Below are positions 24,787 to 31,966 of a stretch of 33,284 nt of DNA, one piece after another. The notes under the pieces were generated by a model. The model was given only the letters and a program-made list of their open reading frames with translations. It did no database searches and was not told where the DNA came from. The stretch is taken from the NCBI GenBank assembly GCA_029338875.1, contig JAQYBF010000045.1, positions 1 to 33,284 on the forward strand. The letters are read 5' to 3'. The DNA comes from Lachnospiraceae bacterium. Lineage in GTDB: Bacteria > Bacillota > Clostridia > Lachnospirales > Lachnospiraceae. How positions within the stretch are numbered: position 1 is the first letter of the stretch; each line of letters begins with the position of its first letter. Position numbers and translations under genes: made by a program.

Positions 24787-25246
24787 CAGTCTCAGCCTCT
24801 CTCTTTAAAATGGAAAAACTACTGAGCTTCTGCCGAAAATCATAGGCGGAATTATTGAGGATCACCTGCATGCCGCGCCGGGTATCCGGATTCACTACGA
24901 TGGGACACTTCATGTTCACAGTGTTTTCCATATAATCATCTCTCAGTACACAGATCACATAGAAAGTGAGCATGCTCTCCGAATCAGCACCCAGATAATC
25001 CAGCTCCTCCGGTGTCAGCTCCGGCTGATAGTCCGGATCCAGGACGAAAGGATTGATCACAACAAAACCAATATGGGCATCCTCGACTGACTGAAGGACC
25101 AGAAGGGTATTATCCTCTTCATCATTCAGGCAGAGGGGAAGATAATCATGATATTCCGGAAAACCGAACAGGCCGTCCGGAAGGTTGATGCAGTATTCCT
25201 TCTCGTACTCTAATGTACCGTATTCTTTTGTCTCTAAGGTTAGCAT
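24758..25246 (-). CDS. fliW: Flagellar assembly factor FliW (CsrA antagonist)
   Basis: FliW binds either flagellin or CsrA; when flagellin is exported, free FliW sequesters CsrA and flagellin translation resumes. Family motifs are present: LPDGLFGFPEYHDYLPL (about residues 22-38), NPFVLDPDYQPEL (about 65-77) and MKCPIVVNPDTRRGMQVIL (about 112-130). 162 residues is slightly longer than the usual ~145-150 because of a Lys/Glu/Ala-rich tail. The ribosome binding site AAAAAGGAG precedes the ATG. The 115-nt gap to flgL has no obvious promoter or terminator. Confidence 0.96.
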   Translation of the reverse strand: MLTLETKEYGTLEYEKEYCINLPDGLFGFPEYHDYLPLCLNDEEDNTLLVLQSVEDAHIGFVVINPFVLDPDYQPELTPEELDYLGADSESMLTFYVICVLRDDYMENTVNMKCPIVVNPDTRRGMQVILNNSAYDFRQKLSSFSILKREAETDADTAQEKK

Positions 25247-25361
25247 ATTGGCTCCTTTTTATCAATCACAGCGGCCGTCATTTCCCTGAAATTCACCGGG
25301 CCATGCGTATTTTACCGCCTGCTTGAATCTGTTTTCTGATTCTTTAGACTGCTGGCAGTAT

Positions 25362-26597
25362 TTATTTTACATAATCAAAGAGGGAAGACTGCATGATATT
25401 GGATCCGACCTTGATGGCTGCATTGTAGGCATACTGCTGGGAATACATCTTGGTGATGGCCTCATAGGGATCGATACCCATGCGGTCGTCATAGTTGGAC
25501 TGAAGGGTATCCTTGATGAGATCCAGTCTGGTCTGGGTATCCTTGAGGACGCTCTGCTTGATTCCGAGTTCCCGATAGCTTGTGGCAACGTGCTGTTCAC
25601 TGGTATCCCATTCGCCGATGACCTTTTTCAGGGTGGAGGACATGTTGGTTCTCTCGGCCTCGCCGGCTTCGCTGACACTGTCACCGGTAACGCCGCCGGC
25701 AGCTGTGAGGAATTTTGTCGCTGCCAGTACGGCCTGACCGGTCAGGGCGATCGGGGTCTTGGCCAGACGGTCCTGAATCAGAGTCTTGGCTTCTGTATCC
25801 GACATGGACTTTAGGCCTGCAGAGGAGATTCCGGTCAGGACATTGAGACCGCCGGTAAAGGTGTCCGGAAGGGTGGAGCGGTTGGACAGATTTCCGTAGC
25901 CCAGGCTCATACGGCCTTCCTCGGACATGGCTTTCTTCAGGTAATCCAGGGTCTGGTCGGATGTAAGAGCTGTGCCCTGGTCGTTGACCTTGGTATCATC
26001 GGTCCTCTTGCCGCTGAAGGTCAGCTTCAGATCTCCGTCATTGGTCAGCTCGTAGCTTATGGACATGCGGGTTGTGGTTTCTTCTTCTCCCGGAAAATGA
26101 TGATCAAAATTCAGGGTGAACTTTGTCGGACTGTCTTCATTGTCCACATCCAGAGAGAAGGGAATGGTCGACATATCATTTCCGCCGAAGACATAGAAGT
26201 TCTCGTAGGAGGCATTCAGATCTTCGGTAATGGTCTGCATGCGCTGCTTCATATCCCGGTTCATGGTATCAACCGCTGCGGTCGAGCCGGAGGTGGATTC
26301 ATTGGCCAGGCGGAGAATGTCGGTATTCAATGTCCGCATTTCTGTCTGAATCGATGTCGCGCCGGATTCCTGCTGGTAGAGACGGTTGTTGACATCGCTG
26401 ATGACGGTATTCTTGGTGTCGGCATCGGTGTATTCGCTGTCGATTTTCATTCCGCCGTAGTAGGAGAGAGGATCTTCCTTGGCAGAATCGAATTTCTTGC
26501 CGCTGGAGACCTGCTTCATGCTTTTGTTCAGTTCGCTGTGCAGGTCCTGTACAGTCTGTGCATACTGCTTATAATAGGTCGAACTTGTAACTCTCAT
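25362..26597 (-). CDS. flgL: Hook-filament junction protein FlgL (HAP3)
   Basis: Junction protein that connects the FlgK layer with the flagellin filament. The flagellin-like N-terminus is MRVTSSTYYKQYAQTVQDLH, then KSMKQVSSGKKFDSAKEDPLSY. The C-terminal helical region (TQTRLDLIKDTLQSNYDDRMGIDPYEAITKMYSQQYAYNAAIKVGSNIMQSSLFDYV) is typical. 411 residues is within the family range. The central ~200 residues form the variable outer domain. The ribosome binding site is weak (AAAGGC), 19 nt after flgK, so coupling with flgK is likely. Confidence 0.95.
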   Translation of the reverse strand: MRVTSSTYYKQYAQTVQDLHSELNKSMKQVSSGKKFDSAKEDPLSYYGGMKIDSEYTDADTKNTVISDVNNRLYQQESGATSIQTEMRTLNTDILRLANESTSGSTAAVDTMNRDMKQRMQTITEDLNASYENFYVFGGNDMSTIPFSLDVDNEDSPTKFTLNFDHHFPGEEETTTRMSISYELTNDGDLKLTFSGKRTDDTKVNDQGTALTSDQTLDYLKKAMSEEGRMSLGYGNLSNRSTLPDTFTGGLNVLTGISSAGLKSMSDTEAKTLIQDRLAKTPIALTGQAVLAATKFLTAAGGVTGDSVSEAGEAERTNMSSTLKKVIGEWDTSEQHVATSYRELGIKQSVLKDTQTRLDLIKDTLQSNYDDRMGIDPYEAITKMYSQQYAYNAAIKVGSNIMQSSLFDYVK

Positions 26598-26616
26598 TGA
26601 AATTGCCTTTCATATC

Positions 26617-28623
26617 TCATCGTGCGATACCCAGAAGGGTGTCCAGCATGCTGTCCAGGGTGGTCATGAGACGGGCAGCAGCATTATAGGAGGAAACATA
26701 GGTCATCATGTTGGCGGCCTCCTCATCGAGGCTGACGCCCGAGATCTGATCCTGATTGTCAGCGATGCCCTTCAGCACTGCCTGATTGGTCTTTAACGCA
26801 TTGTCATTGTTATAGGAATCCGTTGCGACATAGGTCGAAATGGAGTTCATTTCATCCGCATAGGACTTGTGACCGATGGCTGCATGGGTAGATGTCATGG
26901 CATCCAGCATATTCAGAGCCGTATCCGTAGAGGAGTTGCCCTCGGTCGGATCTCCGTAGGTGCCGATCTTGGTGGATCCGTTGACCCACTTCTGGGATAC
27001 GCTGATGGTTGCAGCAGTAATCTTGTTGGCGGTCTGTGTATCTTCGGCAGCGATGGTCCCGTTATTGACCAGAAGAAGGAAGGACTTGTTATTGGTGTCT
27101 GTCGAGACGCCGCCGTCCTTGGACTTTCCGGCTTCCAGATTGGAAAGCTCTTTATCTGTCAGGGCCAGATTTGCGGCTTTGGTGGTTTTGTTCTGATAGC
27201 CGTCCCTGGTACCCATCATGTTATAGACGTTCATGTCATGGGCAAAGGTATTGGCCAGAGTATCCAGCCGCTTCATATAATAGTCATAGCTCCGGTAGAT
27301 GCTTCCATTGTTCAGGCTGCTGGTAGTGTCAGCCAGAAGATCAAGAGAAGCCTGCAGAGAACCGGAAGAGAAACGGGTGGTTGAACGGTCGGTGATAGTT
27401 CCGTCGGCATCCACAGTGACATCGTTATCGGTTTTCATTGATTCATACGCAGCATCGGCGTCCACGGTGGAGCCGTTGCTGTCGGTCAGGCTGTCATCGG
27501 CATTCTTTGTAATCTCATAGCTGTCAGCCTTGTCAAACTGGAGACGGACCTTCTGGATATTTCCGTCAGCATCCGCCTTTCCGGTATACTGGATCAGGCT
27601 GGCTCCGGTATCGTCATGGACATTCTCGTAATCTGCACTGCCCGGATTCTTGATCTGAACGGAAACCTTGCCATAGTTGGCAACGGTATTTCCATTCTTA
27701 TCCGTGGTATCGGATCCATTGACCAGAGTCATCCGCTTCTCAACCGGATTCTTACCATTCTGCTTGGTCTCGGTGTAGACCAGCTCGATCTTCAGATCTT
27801 CCGGAAAACCGGACTTTCCGGTGGCAACGCCGGCACTGTTATAGTTGAGACCGCGGTCTCTGGTAACGGTCTGCCCGTTGGCATCGACGGCCTGATACTT
27901 TTCTGTAAAATAGGAGACCTGGATGGGAACATAGTTCGAAAGCTGGTTGATCTTCTGATTTCTCTCATCCACAAGCTCCAGGGCAGGATTTCCAAGAAGC
28001 TGGTTTTTCTTGATGTCGACATTCAGACTTCCGATATCAGCCAGAAGCTGATTGATTTGATCCGTGTAGCCGTTTTCTGAACTGCCGGAGCCATCGATCT
28101 TCTGGTATTCGTTTTTCATCGAAGTCTGAATCTGGACAGCACCGTTATTCAGAAGATCAGCTGTGGCTTCCATGCGGGAACGAAGCTGGCCTTCATAAAC
28201 AGGGTCATTGACCTTGGACGGGTCCTGCATATTGGTCAGGGCCGTATGAATATTATCGAAGGACTTCCGAATGCCGTCGGCATTGGACTCGTCGAGGAAA
28301 CCGGACAGATTGTTCAGGCCTTCCTGAACGGTCGAATTGTAGTTGACCTTGCTGTTCTGGTCACGGTACTGGACGTCCAGGAACTGATCCCTCATCTGGG
28401 TCATCTTGTCCATAGAGACACCGAAGCCGACATTGACATCATTCTCATTCATATAGAAGGAGGTCGGATTGTCATAGTTGATGCTGGAGGTCTGAAGGGA
28501 CTGACGGGTATAGCCCTCGGTATTCATATTGGCCAGGTTCTGGCCGGTGACATCCAGTTTTTTCTGATTGGTACGGATCGCGCTTAAAGCGGTGGTAAAA
28601 CCTGCAAAGGTTGCTCGTATCAT
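26617..28623 (-). CDS. flgK: Hook-filament junction protein FlgK (HAP1)
   Basis: First junction protein on the hook, needed before flagellin can assemble. N-terminal axial motif: TTALSAIRTNQKKLDVTGQN, then LANMNTEGYTRQ. The C-terminus (ISGVSLDEEAANMMTYVSSYNAAARLMTTLDSMLDTLLG) is canonical for FlgK. At 668 residues it is longer than the ~500-550 of enteric FlgK, with an enlarged Asp/Thr/Asn-rich middle (about 280-470) expected to be surface exposed. The ribosome binding site is GAAAGGATC. It follows the gene of its chaperone FlgN. Confidence 0.96.
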   Translation of the reverse strand: MIRATFAGFTTALSAIRTNQKKLDVTGQNLANMNTEGYTRQSLQTSSINYDNPTSFYMNENDVNVGFGVSMDKMTQMRDQFLDVQYRDQNSKVNYNSTVQEGLNNLSGFLDESNADGIRKSFDNIHTALTNMQDPSKVNDPVYEGQLRSRMEATADLLNNGAVQIQTSMKNEYQKIDGSGSSENGYTDQINQLLADIGSLNVDIKKNQLLGNPALELVDERNQKINQLSNYVPIQVSYFTEKYQAVDANGQTVTRDRGLNYNSAGVATGKSGFPEDLKIELVYTETKQNGKNPVEKRMTLVNGSDTTDKNGNTVANYGKVSVQIKNPGSADYENVHDDTGASLIQYTGKADADGNIQKVRLQFDKADSYEITKNADDSLTDSNGSTVDADAAYESMKTDNDVTVDADGTITDRSTTRFSSGSLQASLDLLADTTSSLNNGSIYRSYDYYMKRLDTLANTFAHDMNVYNMMGTRDGYQNKTTKAANLALTDKELSNLEAGKSKDGGVSTDTNNKSFLLLVNNGTIAAEDTQTANKITAATISVSQKWVNGSTKIGTYGDPTEGNSSTDTALNMLDAMTSTHAAIGHKSYADEMNSISTYVATDSYNNDNALKTNQAVLKGIADNQDQISGVSLDEEAANMMTYVSSYNAAARLMTTLDSMLDTLLGIAR

Positions 28624-28697
28624 TTCTAGATCCTTTCTTCAGAAATTCTTGATTCAGAATTCATTCGGATTTTCTTTAAAGCCCCTTTGGAATCTCT

Positions 28698-29135
28698 TCA
28701 GGCCCGTGTCTCATGAAAGGGCTTGGGAAGGGGCTGGTTCTCTAAAATCTGGTTTACATTTAAGAGCCGGACCTTCATGATCCGGTCTGCATTTTCCCTG
28801 GACTCCTGGAAAAGCATAAGCTCCCGACTCAGATTCTCGAGGATGGGAGCAAGTCCGGCCCGGGTCTCTTCGTTAAGCTCTGGTTTCTCTAAGAGCTCGG
28901 AGAAAGGAAGACCGGCAATGCCAAGAGCCTTCTCCAAGCGATCTCTTTCCGCATCCAGTCCGCGGAAGCGGAGGAGATCCGGCTGGGTCTTATTCACCAG
29001 GTCCTCGAGCTTTTCGCTGTCATCGTCCGATGCTGCCAGGACCATCTGATCCTCGTAGGACCGGAGGCTTTTCAGGCAGGCAGTCAGGGCTTCCATAGTT
29101 TCTTTGTATTCCTTATAAATTTCGGCATTTTCCAT
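28698..29135 (-). CDS. flgN: FlgK/FlgL export chaperone FlgN
   Basis: A 145-residue cytoplasmic helical protein; the FlgN family keeps FlgK and FlgL unpolymerised and docks them at FlhA. The region EDLVNKTQPDLLRFRGLDAERDRLEKALGI (about 46-75) contains the FlgN-like arrangement of a charged helix followed by an L-G turn. The ribosome binding site AAGGAG lies 11 nt before the ATG, a slightly long spacing. Upstream (29136-29384) is a 249-nt structured gap with an intrinsic terminator, which should limit read-through from flgM. Confidence 0.9.
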   Translation of the reverse strand: MENAEIYKEYKETMEALTACLKSLRSYEDQMVLAASDDDSEKLEDLVNKTQPDLLRFRGLDAERDRLEKALGIAGLPFSELLEKPELNEETRAGLAPILENLSRELMLFQESRENADRIMKVRLLNVNQILENQPLPKPFHETRA

Positions 29136-29161
29136 CGAACTTATTACTCCTTAAGACTTAA

Positions 29162-29200
29162 TCTGTAAAAAAAGACCGGTATCTTCTGTAAAAAAAAGAC
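29162..29200 (-). repeat. Tandem near-repeat of a T-tract element
   Basis: On the + strand, TCTGT followed by an A-tract and GAC occurs at 29162-29176 (7 A) and again at 29185-29200 (8 A). On the - strand this gives two GTC-T-tract-ACAGA units, the first of which is the tail of the flgM-flgN terminator. The second has no strong stem. Confidence 0.5.
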
Positions 29201-29224
29201 GTCCTATCTGAAAATAAGACGCCT
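29190..29224 (-). terminator. Intrinsic terminator between flgM and flgN
   Basis: Read on the - strand, 29224-29214 pairs with 29207-29197 in an 11-bp stem (two G-U pairs, 6-nt loop), followed at once by eight U (29197-29190). It is a regular intrinsic terminator, but lies upstream of flgN-flgK-flgL-fliW-csrA. It therefore either separates flgM from that operon or acts as an attenuator. Confidence 0.8.
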
Positions 29225-29240
29225 GATGATCCTATAGAGT

Positions 29241-29285
29241 CTTCAGAGAGGAAGGACTTCCCTGTCCGTCCGGAGATCTCTGAAG
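29241..29285 (-). promoter_or_regulatory. Hairpin presenting a consensus Csr/Rsm binding site (- strand RNA)
   Basis: A 9-bp outer stem (29277-29285 with 29241-29249) encloses an inner hairpin GGAC-AGGGAA-GUCC on the - strand. The string ACAGGGAAGU agrees at every position with the reported high-affinity Csr/Rsm consensus (A/U)CANGGANG(U/A), including the C-G pair closing the hexaloop. A competing GGAA/UUCC pairing overlaps it, so the fold needs calculation. It lies upstream of the flgM-flgN terminator. Confidence 0.55.
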
Positions 29286-29310
29286 GTAATAAATTGTCCC
29301 TTTTCCTTAA

Positions 29311-29337
29311 GGTCCGGCCTGACATCCTGTCCGGACC
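29311..29337 (-). promoter_or_regulatory. GC-rich hairpin with ACAGGAUGU in its loop (- strand RNA)
   Basis: GGTCCGG/CCGGACC form a 7-bp stem with a 13-nt loop that reads ACAGGAUGUCAGG on the - strand. GGAUGU matches the 3' part of the E. coli CsrA SELEX consensus. No U-run follows, so it is not a terminator. It is the first hairpin after the flgM stop. Confidence 0.5.
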
Positions 29338-29384
29338 GGATTTTGAATGACAGATTCTATGAAAGGAAGAGGGGTGTTACTGAA

Positions 29385-29723
29385 TTACTGGTGTCCCAGC
29401 ATATGCTGGGCGATCCGCATAGAGTTCGGCTGATACTGGCCGGACTGAACCTCGGCTTTCAGCTCGGCAACCCGGTCATCTGATACGCCGCGGCGGACTT
29501 CCGCACCGGCAGCCTTAGCCAGAGATGCAGCGAAATCCTGATCGGAAAGACGTGCAGATTTCTGCTCGATGGATACGGTATCATAGGATACCTGGGCAGA
29601 AGAGAGCCTGGAATCAGCGGAATCTGTTTTATCTGTATTCTGATTGACGGCAGTCCTGGACTGTCTCATCATATTCTGAATTTTATGATCGGAATAATAA
29701 TCCGGTGTAAAATTAATACCCAT
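29385..29723 (-). CDS. flgM: Anti-sigma-28 factor FlgM
   Basis: FlgM binds the flagellar sigma factor until the hook is finished, then is exported. I use the ATG at 29723 (GAAAGGAC ribosome binding site), not the in-frame TTG at 29750, giving 112 residues. The N-terminal half is Ser/Asn/Asp-rich and disordered. The C-terminal sigma-binding part (about 60-110) has the FlgM pattern DDRVAELKAEVQSGQYQPNSMRIAQHMLGH. Its cognate sigma is encoded at 15824-16594. A sigma-28-like box about 85 nt upstream suggests feedback by its own target. Confidence 0.92.
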   Translation of the reverse strand: MGINFTPDYYSDHKIQNMMRQSRTAVNQNTDKTDSADSRLSSAQVSYDTVSIEQKSARLSDQDFAASLAKAAGAEVRRGVSDDRVAELKAEVQSGQYQPNSMRIAQHMLGHQ

Positions 29724-29814
29724 AAGAATGGTCCTTTCAAAAGCTGACAATTAGTAAAACTTTTTTCATAACTATAATCGATCGGTTTCTACCGATCCTG
29801 TCCCTTTGATATCT

Positions 29815-29843
29815 ATATCGACAATCCGGATGAACTTATAAGA
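29815..29843 (-). promoter_or_regulatory. Sigma-28-like promoter for flgM
   Basis: On the - strand, TCTTAT (29843-29838), 15 nt, then GTCGATAT (29822-29815). The -10 matches the sigma-28 consensus at 7 of 8 positions. The -35 is the TTAT variant seen at the other late genes. The predicted leader is about 85 nt. Confidence 0.6.
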
Positions 29844-29981
29844 AAGTTTTTGCATGAATTTGACAAAAAAATCAGCGGAAAACGATATTTCAATTATTCC
29901 ATTTAAGAAAGCATAGCACATGGGGCCACTTGTGTAAAAGGCCGGTCTGTGATAATTTTAGAATATCAGGAAGCCTGAAAG

Positions 29982-30017
29982 CGGCAGATTTTCTTATATA
30001 AGAAGGGATTTCTGCCG
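29982..30017. repeat. Nested inverted repeat overlapping the fliK-like promoter
   Basis: The outer arms CGGCAGA (29982-29988) and TCTGCCG (30011-30017) surround the perfect 12-bp palindrome TCTTATATAAGA (29992-30003). The palindrome contains the candidate -35, and the outer right arm runs into the candidate -10. It could be an operator, or simply a cruciform/hairpin-prone site. Confidence 0.5.
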
Positions 30018-30021
30018 AGAT
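29992..30021 (+). promoter_or_regulatory. Sigma-28-like promoter for the fliK-like operon
   Basis: TCTTAT (29992-29997), 16 nt, then GCCGAGAT (30014-30021). This is the same -35 and spacing as the fliD box, and the -10 differs from consensus at one position. The start codon of the first gene is about 78 nt further on. Confidence 0.55.
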
Positions 30022-30098
30022 TATATAAAGTATAAAATTCGAAATCAATTTATCAAAGACTGGACTTCACAGGTTTTCTGCTGTAAACGGAGCAAGTC

Positions 30099-31523
30099 AT
30101 GGCAAATCTCTTACAGGTTAGTTCACCGGATATGACACCGGTGTCACCGGGGTTAAATACCAATACTCAAAATATAAACCAGACCGGCGGCGCCGGCCGG
30201 GTCAATCAGCAGAATCAGCAGATCCGGACCGGAAACGAGAATCTGACAGGGACCGCCAATCTGACCGGAGAGGTTGTTGACTTTACCTCGAACTATTCGG
30301 CTTTTCTGCAGAATATGCAGGCCGCATCCATGATCCCGGAAGAGATGATGGATCTCCTTTTCCGCGATGGCAAGGCCATTGCCGAAAGTAAGGACGGAGA
30401 GATGGCCAAGGTCTTCTCCGAGCTCTTTTCCGAAATTCAGACCGATGATCCTAAAGAACTGGAGGCCTTCCTGAAGAGCCAGGTGGGAAATCAGGTCAAG
30501 TACAGCGGCGAATTCTTCGATTCCCTCCGCTCCATGCTGTCGGATTCGATTTCCGACAATTATAAATCAGCCGTACTTCAGTTTGTCCGGTCCTATAACA
30601 GCTATACATCAGGCAGTCATCTGCTTTCCCAGATGAAGAATCTGACGGAGGATATAGAGAGTCTCCTTCTGAATTCAGCCAGGGATGACTTCGAGGATCT
30701 GGCCGGTCAGATGGACTGGACGGCATCCGCAGGGAAGACGGAAGAAAATGCTGCAGTTTTGAACAACAAGCTGATCCCCTTCCTTTCGACCTATATTTCA
30801 AAGACCCATGATTACGGGCCCATTCGCAAGGCTGCCGTGCTTTTGACTCTCTACGCCGTAAAGTACGAGGAGGGCAGTGAGGACGGTCTGATCCAGGCCT
30901 ATAAGAAACTGGCCAGAAACGGCGACTTCCGCATGTATTTCGATTCGGATCCGGAGGAGGCTCTGGTTTCTGCCATGAAGGGCAGCCTGAAGAACCAGGA
31001 ACAGACCGGTCTGCCGGATCATCTGTCCGAGCTTCTCCTGAAGGGAACCGAGGGCAAGGCTGGAAGCGAAGCAGTCAACCGCTACTATACGGTTTTAAAC
31101 AGCCTTTTAAATAACGAGAGCGTCTATCTGCCCCTTCTTCATATGCTGGTGCCCTTCCGCTATCAGAACAAGGAGGTCATGAGCGAGGTCTGGATCGATC
31201 CCAATGCTGACAGCGGGAAGAATCAGACGGAAAAGAAGGGCGATGCTGTAAGAATTTTCCTCAAGTTCCGGATTCGGGAGCTCGGGGATTTTGACATGAT
31301 CGGCAGCATGCAGAAAAATACGAAAAAGCTGGATCTCCAGGTCTTCATTCCGGATGGGCTTCCGGAAAAGCCCCGGCGGATTCAAGCATCACTGACCGAG
31401 ATTCTGAAGCGGAACGGTCTGACCGCCGATGTCAGCCTATCACCCCGCACCAGAGCCATCAGTGTCCGGGAGGTCTTCCCCGGAATCCGGGAAAAGGAGC
31501 GTACCATCAATGTCAGAGTTTAA
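30099..31523 (+). CDS. FliK-like (YlqG-type) protein paired with FhlB
   Basis: A 474-residue protein without signal peptide or membrane segment. The first ~60 residues are Asn/Gln/Thr/Gly-rich and probably disordered. Residues about 65-340 are mostly helical and not recognised. The C-terminal ~95 residues resemble the FliK C-terminal core: a beta stretch with FRIRELGDFDM, then KKLDLQVFIPDGLPEKP, then a helix ILKRNGLTADV. The 14-nt overlap with a stand-alone FlhB C-terminal domain mirrors the ylqG-ylqH pair of Bacillus as I recall it. A role in export specificity is inferred from this pairing. The ribosome binding site is ACGGAGC. Confidence 0.6.
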   Translation: MANLLQVSSPDMTPVSPGLNTNTQNINQTGGAGRVNQQNQQIRTGNENLTGTANLTGEVVDFTSNYSAFLQNMQAASMIPEEMMDLLFRDGKAIAESKDGEMAKVFSELFSEIQTDDPKELEAFLKSQVGNQVKYSGEFFDSLRSMLSDSISDNYKSAVLQFVRSYNSYTSGSHLLSQMKNLTEDIESLLLNSARDDFEDLAGQMDWTASAGKTEENAAVLNNKLIPFLSTYISKTHDYGPIRKAAVLLTLYAVKYEEGSEDGLIQAYKKLARNGDFRMYFDSDPEEALVSAMKGSLKNQEQTGLPDHLSELLLKGTEGKAGSEAVNRYYTVLNSLLNNESVYLPLLHMLVPFRYQNKEVMSEVWIDPNADSGKNQTEKKGDAVRIFLKFRIRELGDFDMIGSMQKNTKKLDLQVFIPDGLPEKPRRIQASLTEILKRNGLTADVSLSPRTRAISVREVFPGIREKERTINVRV

Positions 31524-31965
31524 AAATCTTCTGTCCAAAAAAGCGGCAGCGCTGAAATATGATCCGGATCAGAACGGGGCTCCCGTCGTTGTAGCGTCCG
31601 GCATGGGCTATATGGCCGAGCGGATCACAGAGACCGCCATGCAGGCCGGTGTACCTATTTATGAGGATGATTCTCTGGCTACTCTTCTGACTCAGCTGGA
31701 GCTGGGAGCGGAAATTCCTGAGGAGCTCTACCAGGCAGTCGTCGAGATCTATCTCTACTTCCTGGGCTTTACCGGCGACCAGGTCAGCGGTGAGGCTTCT
31801 GCAAATCAGGCGGGAGCAGGAAATCCCTTATATCAAACAAATTCGGCAGGCATGGCCGGAGCAGGGGATCCGGCAGCTCAGACCGGAGCAGAAAATCCGG
31901 CAGGCCAGCCGGGTCCGATGGGAACAGGCAGTCCGGCCATGACAGGCAGAGAGGAGAGAAGGTAA
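31510..31965 (+). CDS. fhlB: FhlB: stand-alone FlhB C-terminal domain protein with low-complexity tail
   Basis: Residues about 12-93 align well with the post-cleavage part of the FlhB encoded at 12430: ALKYDPDQNGAPVVVASG here against ALKYDPDLHEAPVVLAKG there, then GVPIYEDDSLATLLTQLELGAEIPEELYQAVVEIY. There are no membrane helices and no NPTH autocleavage loop. FhlB proteins can replace the FlhB C-terminal domain in some bacteria. The start at 31510 has AAAAGGAG at 31493-31500 and lies inside the previous gene. The upstream in-frame start at 31429 has no such support. The last ~55 residues are a Gly/Ala/Pro/Gln tail with degenerate repeats (AGAGNP, AGAGDP, TGAENP), not usual for FhlB. Confidence 0.88.
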   Translation: MSEFKNLLSKKAAALKYDPDQNGAPVVVASGMGYMAERITETAMQAGVPIYEDDSLATLLTQLELGAEIPEELYQAVVEIYLYFLGFTGDQVSGEASANQAGAGNPLYQTNSAGMAGAGDPAAQTGAENPAGQPGPMGTGSPAMTGREERR

Positions 31966-31966
31966 T

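Larger units (their letters stand above)
29724..30098. promoter_or_regulatory. 375-bp divergent regulatory region between flgM and the fliK-like operon
   Basis: No gene is supported here. It holds the flgM ribosome binding site, a 7-bp palindrome (GATCGGT at 29780-29786, ACCGATC at 29791-29797), a sigma-28-like box on each strand, and a nested inverted repeat. It also has a possible sigma-A promoter on the + strand: TTGACA (29860-29865) and GATATT (29884-29889), spacer 18. The DNA is clearly more A/T-rich than the genes around it. Confidence 0.7.

Noticed and set aside
24415-24825. 136-codon open frame on the + strand opposite csrA
   Set aside because: It lies after the terminator at 24321, antisense to csrA and the end of fliW, with no family resemblance. 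csrA on the - strand explains the conservation.
29724-29750. TTG start for flgM
   Set aside because: The extra nine residues cover the ribosome binding site of the ATG at 29723, which fits FlgM better.
23415-29980. 13-mer AGGAAGCCTGAAA shared by the fliS leader and the flgM upstream region
   Set aside because: Several 13-mer matches are expected by chance in a window of this size.
31429-31509. Longer version of FhlB starting 27 codons upstream
   Set aside because: That segment is the out-of-frame end of the FliK-like gene. The ATG at 31510 has a good ribosome binding site and matches the FhlB start.
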